NCBI RefSeq assembly: GCF_021474425.1
Contig: NZ_JAKEIP010000030.1
Coordinates: 1 to 57,457, forward strand
Origin: Streptomyces muensis
GTDB lineage: Bacteria; Actinomycetota; Actinomycetes; Streptomycetales; Streptomycetaceae
Reading direction: 5' to 3'
Length of the DNA: 57,457 nucleotides
A program made the position numbers and the translations under genes. This document shows positions 25,817-35,200 of this stretch, piece after piece; the stretch's first letter is position 1; the number at the start of each line of letters is the position of its first letter. The notes under the pieces are model-generated. The model was given only the letters and a program-made list of their open reading frames with translations, did no database searches and was not told where the DNA came from.

Positions 25817-27214
25817 TCAGCCCAGACCGGCGAGTTGAAGCAGAAGCGACTTCACATCGGTGGCCGCGACGCGGTCGCCGACAGCGCGGGGGGTGGAGCA
25901 AATGAGGAGCGGACCGTCGTCGTCGCTCGCTGGTATGCGGCCATGGCTGCCGCGAATAGGTGAGGGATCCAGGGGCACCACCGCCATGCGGTAGCGCATG
26001 CCGAGTTTCTTGCGGGCGAGCGCGGTCGCCGCCTTGACCTTGACGTAGGGGTCGAGGGGGTCCATGAAGAGTTCGACCGGGTCGTAGCCGGGTTTGCGAT
26101 GGATCTCGACGAGTCGCGCGAAGTCGGGCGCGTGGGCGTCGTCGAGCCAGTAGTAGTACGTGAACCAGGCGTCCGGCTCCGCGACGGCGACGAGTTCGCC
26201 GGAGCGCGGGTGGTCGAGATGGTGGGCCTTCTTGCCCTCGTCGTCGAGGAGTCGCTCGATGCCGGGCAGTCCGTCCAGGGCGGCCCGGGTCGCGTCGAGG
26301 TCTTCCGGCCGGCGTACGTAGACATGGGCGATCTGATGGTCTGCGACCGCGAAGGCACGTGACGCCATCGGATCCAGGTACTCCATGCCGTCCTGCGTGT
26401 GCACTTCGAGCAGGCCTGCCCGCCGCAGGGCGCGGTTGATGTCGACGGGGCGGCTCACGCGGGTGATGCCGTACTCCGACAGGGCGACGACGGTACGGCC
26501 CTCGGAGCGGGCGTCGTCCAGGAGCGGGGCCATGGCGGTGTCGAGGTCGGCGGCCGCCTTCAGGGAGCGCGGGTCGTCGGGGCCGAAGCGCTGCAGGTCG
26601 TAGTCGAGATGAGGGAGGTAGCACAGGGCCAGGTCGGGGCGGCGGGTGCGGACGATGTGGCGGGTCGCGTCGATGATCCAGCGGCTGGAGGTGAGGTCGG
26701 CGCCGGGGCCCCAGAAGTGGAAGAGGGGGAACGTGCCGAGTTTCTCGGTGAGTTCGTCGTGCAGGGCCGGGGGCCGGGTGTAGCAGTCGGGTTCCTTGCG
26801 GCCGTCGGAGTAGTAGATCGGACGGGGGGTGACGGTGATGTCGGTGTCGGCGCCCATGGCGTACCACCAGCAGATGTTGGCGACGGTGTAGCCGGGGTGG
26901 GCGCGACGGGCGGCGTCCCAGAGCTTGTCGCCGGCGACCAGGCCGTTGTGCTGGCGCCACAGCAGTACGTCGCCGAGGTCACGGAAGTACCAGCCGTTGC
27001 CGACGATGCCGTGCTCCGACGGGTGGGTGCCGGTGAGGAAGGTGGACTGGGCGGCGCAGGTGACCGCGGGCAGGACGGTGCCGAGCGGGGCGTGGGAGCC
27101 GGACCGGGCGAGGCGCTTGAGGTGGGGCATGTGGTCGAGGAGACGGGGGGTGAGGCCGACGACGTCGAGAACCAGGAGCGGAGTCGGGCCTGCGTCGGAG
27201 GGGTGGTCGCTCAT
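25817..27214 (-). CDS. eboF: EboF-like alkaline-phosphatase/nucleotide-pyrophosphatase family protein
   Basis: A 465-residue member of the type I phosphodiesterase/nucleotide pyrophosphatase superfamily. The metal-site start is LLVLDVVGLTP, the nucleophile region is LPAVTCAAQSTFLTGTHPSEHG (Thr/Ser near residue 50), and later ligands lie in YLPHLDYDLQRFG and VVALSEYGI. No signal peptide, so it is cytoplasmic. ATG 27214 overlaps the EboE-like stop (ATGA). The family matches the phosphatase encoded in ebo clusters, gene sets first described with cyanobacterial scytonemin synthesis and implicated in moving a pathway precursor. The substrate here is unknown. Confidence 0.85.
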   Translation of the reverse strand: MSDHPSDAGPTPLLVLDVVGLTPRLLDHMPHLKRLARSGSHAPLGTVLPAVTCAAQSTFLTGTHPSEHGIVGNGWYFRDLGDVLLWRQHNGLVAGDKLWDAARRAHPGYTVANICWWYAMGADTDITVTPRPIYYSDGRKEPDCYTRPPALHDELTEKLGTFPLFHFWGPGADLTSSRWIIDATRHIVRTRRPDLALCYLPHLDYDLQRFGPDDPRSLKAAADLDTAMAPLLDDARSEGRTVVALSEYGITRVSRPVDINRALRRAGLLEVHTQDGMEYLDPMASRAFAVADHQIAHVYVRRPEDLDATRAALDGLPGIERLLDDEGKKAHHLDHPRSGELVAVAEPDAWFTYYYWLDDAHAPDFARLVEIHRKPGYDPVELFMDPLDPYVKVKAATALARKKLGMRYRMAVVPLDPSPIRGSHGRIPASDDDGPLLICSTPRAVGDRVAATDVKSLLLQLAGLG

Positions 27215-28380
27215 GGCAGCTCCTTCAGGCCGAGGTCCGTCAACAGGTCGCGGGCGAGGGTGAGTTCGGCCGCGATGCCGTCGGCGAGCCGGCTGCGGGC
27301 TCGGGGCCGCAGTTCGGGTGGCAGGGCCTGCCAGGTGTAGGTCTCGACCTCGAGGTGGCGGGTGAGCGGGTGCGGGCCGCCGACGAGGCGGGTCAGTGCG
27401 GTCTTGAGGACGGGAAGTGTGGAGGTGAGCGGTGCGGCGGGGGCCGCGTGGAGTGGGACGTGGAAGTGGGCCCGCCATGGAGAGGCATCGGGCAGGGCGT
27501 CGCCTTGGAGGGCCTCGCCGAGGTCGTCGGTGCCGCGCAGGCCGGCGGCGGTGGCGGTGCGGGTCTGGTGCAGGAAGCGGGGTTCGTCGAAGGCGGCGAG
27601 GGCCTCGCGGACTTCGGGGAGGTGGGGGTGTTCGGCGTGCAGAGCGGCGGAGAGCTGGGACTTGACGACGGGGACGCGGGCTTTCGCGAGTGCGTCCAGG
27701 GCGGTGTGCGGATCTTCGAAGGAGGTGGCGAGGTGACAGGTGTCGACGCAGACGCCGATGCGGTCGTCGCCGATCGCGGTGAGTGGGGTGATGGCGTCGG
27801 CGGTGGTCTCGACGGTGCAGCCGGGTTCGGGTTCGAGGCCGACGCGGATGTCGCGGCCGGTCAGCTCCTGGAGGGCGTCGAGGCGTTCGGCGAGGGTGAG
27901 CAGGGCGGTGCGGGCGGTCTCGGCGCGATGCTCGTCGTAGGCGGTGCGCCAGGCGAGGGGCAGGGTGGAGATGCTGCCCTGGGTGACGTCGTCGGGGAGG
28001 AGTGCGGCGAGGACGCGGGCCAGGGCGGTGGTGTGGTCGAGGCGCTCGGGGTCGGCCCAGTCCGGTTTGTAGACGCGGTACTTGACCTCTTCGGCTCCGA
28101 AGCCCTCGTACGGGAAGCCGTTGAGGGTGACGACCTCCAGGCCACGCCGGTCGAGTTCGCCGCGCAGACCGCGCAGGGCGGACGGGTCTGCGACGAGGGC
28201 GCGGGCGGCGTCCTTGGCGAGCCAGAGTCCGATGCCGAGGCGGTCGCGGCCGAGCCGTCGGCGGACGGGTTCGCAGTGGTCACGGAGTTGGGCGAGGACG
28301 CCGTCGAGGGTCTCGGCCGGGTGTACGTTGGTGCAGTAGGCGAGGTGGACGGTGGAGCCGTCGGGGTGGCGGAAGCGCAT
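27211..28380 (-). CDS. eboE: EboE-like TIM-barrel protein
   Basis: A 389-residue protein with the EboE signature LAYCTNVHPAETLDGV at the N-terminus and a xylose-isomerase-like barrel. Conserved stretches are LNGFPYEGFG, KYRVYKPDW, GLEPEPGCTVE and GVCVDTCHLATSFED, which carry plausible metal ligands (Glu, Asp, His). It lies between the TatD-like gene (3 bases upstream) and the EboF-like gene (4-bp overlap). EboE proteins are annotated as metabolite traffic proteins; the reaction, presumably on a sugar or cyclitol, is not known. Confidence 0.88.
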   Translation of the reverse strand: MRFRHPDGSTVHLAYCTNVHPAETLDGVLAQLRDHCEPVRRRLGRDRLGIGLWLAKDAARALVADPSALRGLRGELDRRGLEVVTLNGFPYEGFGAEEVKYRVYKPDWADPERLDHTTALARVLAALLPDDVTQGSISTLPLAWRTAYDEHRAETARTALLTLAERLDALQELTGRDIRVGLEPEPGCTVETTADAITPLTAIGDDRIGVCVDTCHLATSFEDPHTALDALAKARVPVVKSQLSAALHAEHPHLPEVREALAAFDEPRFLHQTRTATAAGLRGTDDLGEALQGDALPDASPWRAHFHVPLHAAPAAPLTSTLPVLKTALTRLVGGPHPLTRHLEVETYTWQALPPELRPRARSRLADGIAAELTLARDLLTDLGLKELP

Positions 28381-28383
28381 GGC

Positions 28384-29307
28384 TCACGCCCCCGTGGCCG
28401 GGGCGCCGGCAGGGTCGTGCCGCTCTCTCGGGGTGCCTGCCGGCAGCCCGTCAGGGTCCTTCGGGGCGCCACGGAGGATGGAGTTGCCCTCGTGGGTCGC
28501 CTCCGGGGTCGTGATGGCGAGGTCGAGGCGGCCGCTGAGCCCGTAGAAGGTGACCGGGTTGCGCCACAGCACGAGATCGACGTCGTCCGCGTCGAAGCCC
28601 TCGGCCAGCATCAGGTCGGCGACCCGGCGGGTCTTCAGGGGGTCGCTCCTGCCCCAGTCGGCGGCCGAGTTCACCAGGACCTGTTCGGTCCCGTACTCGC
28701 GGAGGATCGCGACCATCCGTTCCTCGTCCATCTTGGTGTCGGGATAGACGGAGAAGCCGAGCCAGCAGCCGCTGTCCTTGGCCTCCTTGACGGTCGTCTC
28801 GTTGAGGTGGTCGACCAGGACGTGGTCCGGGGGCAGTGCGGACTCCCGGACGACATCGAGGGTGCGGCGCAGACCTGCGAGCTTGTCGCGGTGCGGGGTG
28901 TGGACGAGTGCGGGAAGTTCGTGGGCTGCGGCCAGCTGGAGCTGGGTGGCGAGGGCGGTGTCCTCGGCGGGGGTCATCGAGTCGTAGCCGATCTCGCCGA
29001 CGGCGACGACGTGGTCCTTGACGAGGTAGCGGGGCAGTTCGTCGAGGACGGGGACACAGCGTGGGTCGTTCGCCTCCTTGGGGTTGAGGGCGAGCGTGCA
29101 GTGGTGGGCGATGCCGTGCTGGGCGGCCCGGAAGGGCTCCCAGCCGAGAAGGGAGTCGAAGTAGTCGAGGAAGGAGGCGACCGAGGTGCGGGGCTGGCCG
29201 AGCCAGAAGGAGGGTTCGACGACGGCGTGGATGCCGGCGGCGTGCATGGCCTCGTAGTCGTCGGTGGTGCGGGACGTCATGTGGATGTGGGGGTCGAACA
29301 GGCGCAT
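28384..29307 (-). CDS. eboB: TatD-family metal-dependent hydrolase of the ebo cluster
   Basis: A 307-residue amidohydrolase-fold protein. The metal motif HIHM (about residues 7-10) in LFDPHIHMTSRT is followed by HCTLALNPKEAND, VVAVGEIGYDSM and ALVHTPHRDK, which supply the further His/Glu ligands, and VNSAADWGRSDPL. TatD enzymes are best known as nucleases, but this branch is the one in ebo clusters and probably acts on a small metabolite. ATG 29307 shares its first base with the EboA stop. The C-terminal 35 residues are a Pro/Ala/Gly tail. Confidence 0.86.
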   Translation of the reverse strand: MRLFDPHIHMTSRTTDDYEAMHAAGIHAVVEPSFWLGQPRTSVASFLDYFDSLLGWEPFRAAQHGIAHHCTLALNPKEANDPRCVPVLDELPRYLVKDHVVAVGEIGYDSMTPAEDTALATQLQLAAAHELPALVHTPHRDKLAGLRRTLDVVRESALPPDHVLVDHLNETTVKEAKDSGCWLGFSVYPDTKMDEERMVAILREYGTEQVLVNSAADWGRSDPLKTRRVADLMLAEGFDADDVDLVLWRNPVTFYGLSGRLDLAITTPEATHEGNSILRGAPKDPDGLPAGTPRERHDPAGAPATGA

Positions 29308-30548
29308 CAGGACTCCTTGCCGTCGGTGCCGTCGGTGCCGCGGGTGCCGTCGGGGGCCGGCGGAGTGGCTGTGGGGTCGGTCAGGGTCAGGACGCGGTGC
29401 AGGTCTTCGGGGACGGGGCGGCCCGCGGCGGTGCGTTCGGCGGCGTAGTCGCCGAGCATGCGGGCGAGTTCGGCGTCTTGGTGGGCGCGGCGGTCCAGTT
29501 CGGCCACGGCGTCGACCGGCACACCGGTGAACAGGCACTTCAGTACGGCGTGGCGCCACTGGTGGGGGTCGAGGTACCGGGCGGCGTAGGGGCCGACGGC
29601 GGCGGAGAGGAGGTGGGTGTCGTTGGTCCGCAGGGCGTCCTCGACGAGCGGGAGGGCGTCGGGGCCTGGCACCAGATGGGGCAGCGCGTGCAGGACGGCG
29701 CGGCGTTCGGCGGCGGTGCCCTGGGAGTAGACGCGGGTGACGGCGTCGGCGTCGGCGCGGGCCGCGTGCAGGATGAGGACGCGGGCGGCGTCGGCGTACT
29801 CGGCCCCGCAGCGCCGGCCGGCCTCGGCGATGCGCAGCTCCCAAACGGAGATGGGGCCGTGGGTGCCGGGGTGGGCGGCGGCCTCGTCGAGGGCGCGGTG
29901 GAGCCAGGCGCGGGCGGCGTCGCCGAGCCGGGCCGTGAGATGGCGGCGCAGCTCGGCGGGCGGGGTGAGGGCGAGGCTCGTGCTCTGCGGGTCGGGTCGT
30001 TGAGGGCGGGCCCACTCGCGGTGCGCGGGAGTCCCTGCCGCCACCGGCACCGGACTGCCGGCCCTCGCCCCGCCGTCGGCGTCCGCCCGCCTGCTGGCAC
30101 CGGCCCCGCCATCGGCACCCGCCCGACCATCAGCGTCCGCCCGGCCGTCGGCATCCGATCCGGACGCCGTCCCTGGAGCCTGGCCATCGGCGCCCGCACC
30201 GCCATCGGCACCCGCCCGGCCGTCAGCACCCGTCCCACCATCGGCCCCAGCCCGACCATCGGCATCCGCCCCGGGCGCCGTCCCCGGAACCTGGCCATCG
30301 GCGCCCGCCCTGCCATCGGCATCCGCCCCGGGCGCCGTCCCCGGGGCCTGGCCGTCAGCATCCGCCCCGCCATCGGCCCCCGCTCTGCCGCCGGCATCCA
30401 CCCCGGACGCCATCCCCGGAGCCTGGCTGTCGGCGCCAGGCGCAGGCTCGGTGGTCGGGCGAGGCTTCGGGTCTGTCGGGGTGTCGGTGCGCACGGCGCC
30501 CTCGGTGTCCGCGCCCGGGGTGGCCGGGGTGATGCGGGGATGGGTCAT
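29307..30548 (-). CDS. eboA: EboA domain protein with a long repetitive N-terminus
   Basis: A 413-residue protein. The conserved EboA part is confined to about residues 190-390 (LRRHLTARLGDAARAWL, AARVLILHAARAD, LVEDALRTNDTHLLSAAVGPYAARYLD, WRHAVLKCLFTGVPV), all helical. Before it lie about 130 residues of Gly/Ala/Asp repeats built from six-residue GADADG/GRAGAD-like units, encoded by a degenerate minisatellite. Such an extension is not part of the family and looks disordered and acidic. GAAGGGAG precedes ATG 30548, whose ATGA overlaps the stop frame of the broken isomerase upstream. EboA function is unknown; it is the hallmark protein of ebo metabolite-traffic clusters. Confidence 0.85.
   Translation of the reverse strand: MTHPRITPATPGADTEGAVRTDTPTDPKPRPTTEPAPGADSQAPGMASGVDAGGRAGADGGADADGQAPGTAPGADADGRAGADGQVPGTAPGADADGRAGADGGTGADGRAGADGGAGADGQAPGTASGSDADGRADADGRAGADGGAGASRRADADGGARAGSPVPVAAGTPAHREWARPQRPDPQSTSLALTPPAELRRHLTARLGDAARAWLHRALDEAAAHPGTHGPISVWELRIAEAGRRCGAEYADAARVLILHAARADADAVTRVYSQGTAAERRAVLHALPHLVPGPDALPLVEDALRTNDTHLLSAAVGPYAARYLDPHQWRHAVLKCLFTGVPVDAVAELDRRAHQDAELARMLGDYAAERTAAGRPVPEDLHRVLTLTDPTATPPAPDGTRGTDGTDGKES
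30055..30435. repeat. Degenerate minisatellite inside eboA
   Basis: About 380 bp composed of variants of CCATCGGCATCCGCCC (18-bp period) grouped into larger units of about 57 bp that include CCGGGCGCCGTCCCCGG. The plus-strand frame is also open. Length differences between strains would be multiples of 3, so the protein frame would survive. Confidence 0.85.
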
Positions 30549-31016
30549 GAGGTGCTCCCTTCACGGGTGGCGGAGGGATCGCCGGAGAGTGGGACGAGTA
30601 CGGAGGATCGAGTGGCCGTGGCCTCGGCGCGGCGGAGGAACGGTCTCCACGGTGACGTCCAGGCCGAGCGCGTCGAGCCGTCGGGCCAGGCGGGCGGTGC
30701 GGGCGGCGAGGTCGGGGGCGTACGGGTCGAGGTGCATGTGGTCGAGCGTGAGGCCGACGCCGGCGTAGCCGAGGTCGGCGAGCAGGGCCAGGGCGTCGTC
30801 GAGGCGGAGGTCGGCGAGGCCGTTGGTGCCGTAGCCGAAGTGGAGCGGACCGGCGGAGGGCGCTTCGGCGGCGGGGGTGGCGTGCTCGGTGCTTGTGCCG
30901 TGCGGGCTGCCGACGGGCGGCCCAGGTGCGTCGGACGGTCGGGGTGGGACGGCGGTCGGGTGGCTCCGGTGGCGTTCGGCGGTGGGCGATGTGTGGGGTG
31001 CCCGGTGCCGGGTCAC
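30545..31016 (-). pseudogene. Internally deleted sugar phosphate isomerase gene
   Basis: Starting from GTG 31016, which overlaps the inositol-phosphate synthase stop (GTGA), the frame encodes a Pro-rich leader and then a clear TIM-barrel isomerase N-terminus (LHFGYGTNGLADLRLDD to LGLDVTVET). It then turns into nonsense at about 30650 and stops at 30561. In another frame the last 100 bases encode a natural-looking C-terminus (FLRRAEATATRSS, ending REGSTS) whose TGA overlaps the EboA ATG exactly as an operon gene should. The two ends are 472 bp apart against roughly 900 bp for an intact gene, so about 450-600 bp plus the frame are missing. Inactive as read; a misassembly is the alternative. Confidence 0.7.
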
Positions 31017-32185
31017 CGTGTCTCCTCGTCGGGGCCCGGGCGTGGCGCGGGGGCGTCGGGGTTCGCCGCGGCCAGTCGTTCGGCGAATCCGGTCAGGGCC
31101 GCGTACTGCTCTCCCAGTGCCGCCGGGCCTGCTCCCACCGGGTCCTTGAAGTAGAAGCCGAGTTCGCCGAGCGGGCCGGTCAGGCCGGCCTCGTGGGCGC
31201 GGGCGGTGAGGCGGGCCAGGTCCAGTACCAGGGGTGCCGCGAGGGCCGAGTCGCAGCCCTGCCAGATGGTCTGGAGGATCATGCGGGTACCCAGGAAGCC
31301 GTCGAAGGCGATGTGGTCCCAGGCGGTCTTCCAGTCGCCGAGGGCGGGGACCTCGTCGATGTGCACCTCGCCCTCGGGGACCGTGCCGAGGGTGTCGGAG
31401 AGGACGCGTTCCTTGCCGGCGTTCTTGGCCGCGGCGGCGGCCGGGTCGGCGAGGGCGGCGCCGTCGCCGCCGCCCAGCAGGTTCGTGCCGGACCAGGCGC
31501 GGACGGTCAGTGCCCGTTGCGCGAACATCGGGCCCAGCACGGCCCGGAGCAGCGTCTGGCCGGTCTTGCCGTCCCGGCCCGCGTACGGCAGGCCGCTGCG
31601 CTCGGCCTCGCGGGCGGCGACGGGGTGGTGCATGCCCTCGGAGGGGGTGAAGTTGACGTAGGGGCAGCCCGCGCGCAAGGCCGCCAGTGCGTACAAGGTG
31701 CTGACGGGAAGCGGGGCGCCGGGGCCCTGGGAGGCGGGTTCGGTGGAGGCGACGTTCACGACGACGGCCCGCTCCAGCTCGTGGCGGCGGATGAAGTCGG
31801 TCATGTCGTCGGCGAAGGCCGTGATCAGTTCGGCCTCGGTCCTGGTGTCCCCGGGGGTGGGGCCGCCCGGCCTGATCTCCCGGTCGGTGGCGGCGAGTTC
31901 GGCGGCGACGGCGGTGGCGATCCCCGGTGGGAGGACGCCGCTGGCGGTCAGCGTCTCGGCGCGTTTGGGCAGGGGGCAGTCGAGGGTGTCGTGGCCGCCG
32001 AAGACGAGGCCCGAGAGGGCCGGCAGGGCGCTGTCGGTGAACGCCGGGGTCTCGGTCACCATGCCGGTGGGCGGGTGCAGTCCCGCGGTGATGGCGGCGC
32101 ATCCCGTGACGACGGTGGTGGCGACGGAGCCGCGGGCTCCGATCAGCCACACTCCGACACGCGGTCGGGCGAGGGACGCGGACAT
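31013..32185 (-). CDS. ino1: myo-Inositol-1-phosphate synthase family protein
   Basis: A 390-residue NAD-dependent cyclase-type enzyme that should convert glucose 6-phosphate to inositol phosphate. The Rossmann start is VGVWLIGARGSVATT. Family stretches are VVNVASTEPA, YVNFTPSEGMH, the conserved GKTGQTLLRAVLGPMFA and LGDWKTAWDHIAFDGFLGTRM. It resembles the bacterial branch found in ebo clusters rather than the mycobacterial housekeeping Ino1. AGGAGG before ATG 32185 supports the start. It heads the ebo set, just downstream of a strong terminator, so its promoter must lie in the 45 bases before the ATG unless there is read-through. It implies that the cluster handles an inositol- or cyclitol-derived compound. 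Confidence 0.88.
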   Translation of the reverse strand: MSASLARPRVGVWLIGARGSVATTVVTGCAAITAGLHPPTGMVTETPAFTDSALPALSGLVFGGHDTLDCPLPKRAETLTASGVLPPGIATAVAAELAATDREIRPGGPTPGDTRTEAELITAFADDMTDFIRRHELERAVVVNVASTEPASQGPGAPLPVSTLYALAALRAGCPYVNFTPSEGMHHPVAAREAERSGLPYAGRDGKTGQTLLRAVLGPMFAQRALTVRAWSGTNLLGGGDGAALADPAAAAAKNAGKERVLSDTLGTVPEGEVHIDEVPALGDWKTAWDHIAFDGFLGTRMILQTIWQGCDSALAAPLVLDLARLTARAHEAGLTGPLGELGFYFKDPVGAGPAALGEQYAALTGFAERLAAANPDAPAPRPGPDEETR

Positions 32186-32230
32186 GGGCAGCCTCCTGGT
32201 CGTGCGCGAACCCGAAAAGAGGGAGGGAGA

Positions 32231-32264
32231 CGGCGGGCGGGGGTCCGGCGTCCCCCGCCCGCCG
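32231..32264 (-). terminator. 13-bp GC-rich hairpin after the ThuA fusion gene
   Basis: CGGCGGGCGGGGG (32231-32243) and CCCCCGCCCGCCG (32252-32264) pair perfectly with an 8-base loop, immediately after the stop at 32269-32271. Confidence 0.85.
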
Positions 32265-32268
32265 CCGT

Positions 32269-35200
32269 TCAGTCGCCCTGGACGGGCAGTTCCTTCAACT
32301 GGATGTTGCGGAAGGAGACCTGGTCGTCGGCGCCATGGTTCTGCAGGCCGATGTAGCCGTCGGTCAGGCTCCGCTCGGGGTCCTTGTTGGTGAAGTCGTT
32401 GATCTTGACTCCGTTGAGGAACACCTGGAGGCGTTCGCCCTGGACCTTGATCTCGTAGGAGTTCCACTGGCCGGGCGGCCGCAGGACCTGGTCACGGACC
32501 TTGATGTTCGCCGACTTGAACGAGTAGACGGAGCCCGTGGTGCGTTCGGGCGCGTCCGTGGCGTCGATCTGGATCTCGTAGCCCTTGTTCACCGCGGACC
32601 AGGGGTCGTCGGAGGCCGGGAAGCCCACGAAGATCCCGGAGTTGTCGTCGCCCTGCATCTTCCAGTCGAGCTTGAGGGAGTACGACTTCAGCTCCTTGGC
32701 CTGGTACCAGAGCAGGCCCATGCCGCCCTCGGTCTCCAGGGTGCCGTCCTTGACGTTGAACTTGCCGGGTCCTGCCTGCTTCCAGCCGTCCAAGGTCTGG
32801 CCGTTGAAGATCTTCCGGTAGCCCTTGTTCGGCTTGCAGTCCGCCTTGACCTGGCCGGTGGCGTACTGGAGGCCGCCGAGCAGATGGGCGCGGAAGGCTT
32901 CCTCGGCGTAGGACTCCTTGGTGTGGCCGCCGCCGGTGTAGAAGGAGCGGCCGCCGCCGTAGCTCTGGCACCAGGCGATCGGGTGGTCGCCCTTCATGTT
33001 CCCGCCCTGATAGCTGGTCTCGTCCAGGGTGGCGAGGACCTTGGCCTGCTCGCGCGGGTTGGTGCGGTAGTTGTACCACTCGTCGGTGCGCTCCCAGGTG
33101 TCGCCGAGGTGCGCGGTGGACGGGTGGTCGTGGTCCTCGACGCGGACGGTGGCCTTCTGGATCGCCGGGTGCGAGTGGAAGTAGGCGCCGACGAGTCCGC
33201 CGTAGAACGCCCAGTCGTACTCGGTGTCGGCCGCCGCGTGGATGCCCATGTAACCGCCGCCGCCCGCCACGTAGTTCTCGAACGCCTTCTGCTGCTCGGC
33301 GTTGAGGACGTCGCCCGTGGTGGACAGGAACGCCACCGCGTCGTACTTGGCGAGGTTGGTCGTGGTGAACTGCTTGGCCTCCTCGGTCGCGTCGACCGAG
33401 ATGCCGGCCGGGCCGCCGAGTTCCTTCAGCGCGGCGATGCCGGCCGGGATGGAGTCGTGGCGGAAGCCGGCGGTCTTGGAGAAGACCAGGACCTTCTTGC
33501 CGCCCCTGAACGGCTCCTTGGAGAACTCGAAGTCGTCCACGTCGTACAGCGCGCCCTCGCCGCCCTTGAAGACCAGATAGATCTGGGTGGTCTTCTTCGG
33601 CAGCGCCCGCAGCGGTACGTCGACGTTCTGGAAGGTCTCCCAGCCGCCGGTCGGCGGGATGTACGCCGAGCCGTGCAGCGGTCCGTCGGGCGAGCCGGTG
33701 CGCAGTTCGATGAAGCCGCCCGCGCCGCCGGAGGAGGCCCGTACGGTCATCTTCTTCTGCCCGTCGAACCGGTAGGGGGTGAAGGAGATCCAGTCGCCGT
33801 CGTTGATGTTGCCCACGGTCTTGCCGCCGTTGGCGCCTGTCTTGTCGATGACGGAGATGCCCGACTGGGTGGTGAAGTGCTCGCCCTGGCGGTGCAGCGG
33901 CTGCAGCACGGTGCGCGCGGTGCCGGTCAGGGCCTCCTGACCGTTGGCGCCGCCGTCGGTGTAACTGGCGCCGACGACGCCGTAGATGTTGGCGTTGGGG
34001 TCGTGGCCACCGTCGCCGGCGGGCGGGGTCAGGGTGCCCTCGCAGCCCATCTCGCTGGTCAGCTCGTGGGCGTGGGAGTCGTGGCCGAGGCTGTAGGCGA
34101 CCTTGACCTTGGAGCAGTCGATGGTCTCCTCGGGGTCGGTGACGGTCACCTTGAACGGGACGGGCTTGCCGAACTCGGCCAGCGCGCCGTTGCCCGGGAC
34201 GTCGATGCGCACCTTGGGCTCGGTGTTGCCGACGACGATCCGGGTGCTGGCGTTGCCGGTGTTGCCCTCGGGGTCCTTGGCGGTGAAGGTGGCGGTGTAG
34301 GTGCCGACCTTCTTGTACCGGTGGGTGGGGTTGAGGCCCTCGCCCTTGGTGCCGTCGCCGAAGTCCCAGCTGTAGGTGAGGTCGGTGGAGTCGGCGTCCT
34401 TGGCCGAGGCGGTGAACCTGACGTTCAGTCCTGCCGCGCCGGACGTCTTGTCGGCGCTCACCTCGGCGATCGGGGAGAAGCCGTCCTCGGCGTTCTCGAT
34501 CCGGTACAGCGCGGAGTGCTCGTCGCCCTGGAACCAGGAGACGCCGTAGTCGAGGACGTAGAGCGCGCCGTCCGGGCCGAACTCCATGTCCATGATCTGG
34601 GTGCCGGTCCACGGGAAGTCGTTGATCTTCGCTACGGAGCCGTCCTCGTTCTGCTCGATCCGCTTGATCCAGCGGCGCCCGAACTCACCGGCGAAGAAGT
34701 CACCGTCGTAGGCCTCGGGGAACTTCACCTTGGAGTCGAGGTCGGGGTCGTAGCGGTAGACCGGGCCGGCCATCGGGGACTCGGAGCCGCTGCCGAACTC
34801 GGGTACGGAGCCGCCGTCGTACGGGATCCAGGCGGCCTGCGCGGGCGGCAGGTCGGTGAGGCCCGTGTTGTGCGGGGAGGTGTTCTTCGGGGCGTTGCAG
34901 TCGAACGTCTCGCCGGACTCCTTGGTGGCGAAGTCGTAGTCGACGTAGGCGTCGTTGTCGCCGGTGCAGAAGGGCCAGCCGAAGTTGGCGGCCTTGGTCA
35001 CCTTGGCGAACTCGACCTGTCCGCCCGGGCCGCGCTTCGGGTCGGCGGCGCCCGCGTCGGGACCGTAGTCACCCACGTACACGATGCCGGTCTTGTCGTC
35101 GACGCTCATCCGGAACGGGTTGCGGAAGCCCATCGCGTAGATCTCGGGGCGGGTCTTCTCGGTGCCCGGGGCGAAGAGGTTGCCCTCGGGGACGGTGTAC

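Noticed and set aside
24675..26960. 761-residue open frame covering the TIM-barrel gene and beyond
   Set aside because: Only the part from ATG 25733 has a signal peptide and TIM-barrel sequence; the upstream part is Arg/Pro-rich shadow of the phosphatase gene.
30055..30435. Tandem repeats as a CRISPR array
   Set aside because: Units are degenerate, contiguous, frame-preserving and inside a coding region; there are no unique spacers and no cas genes.
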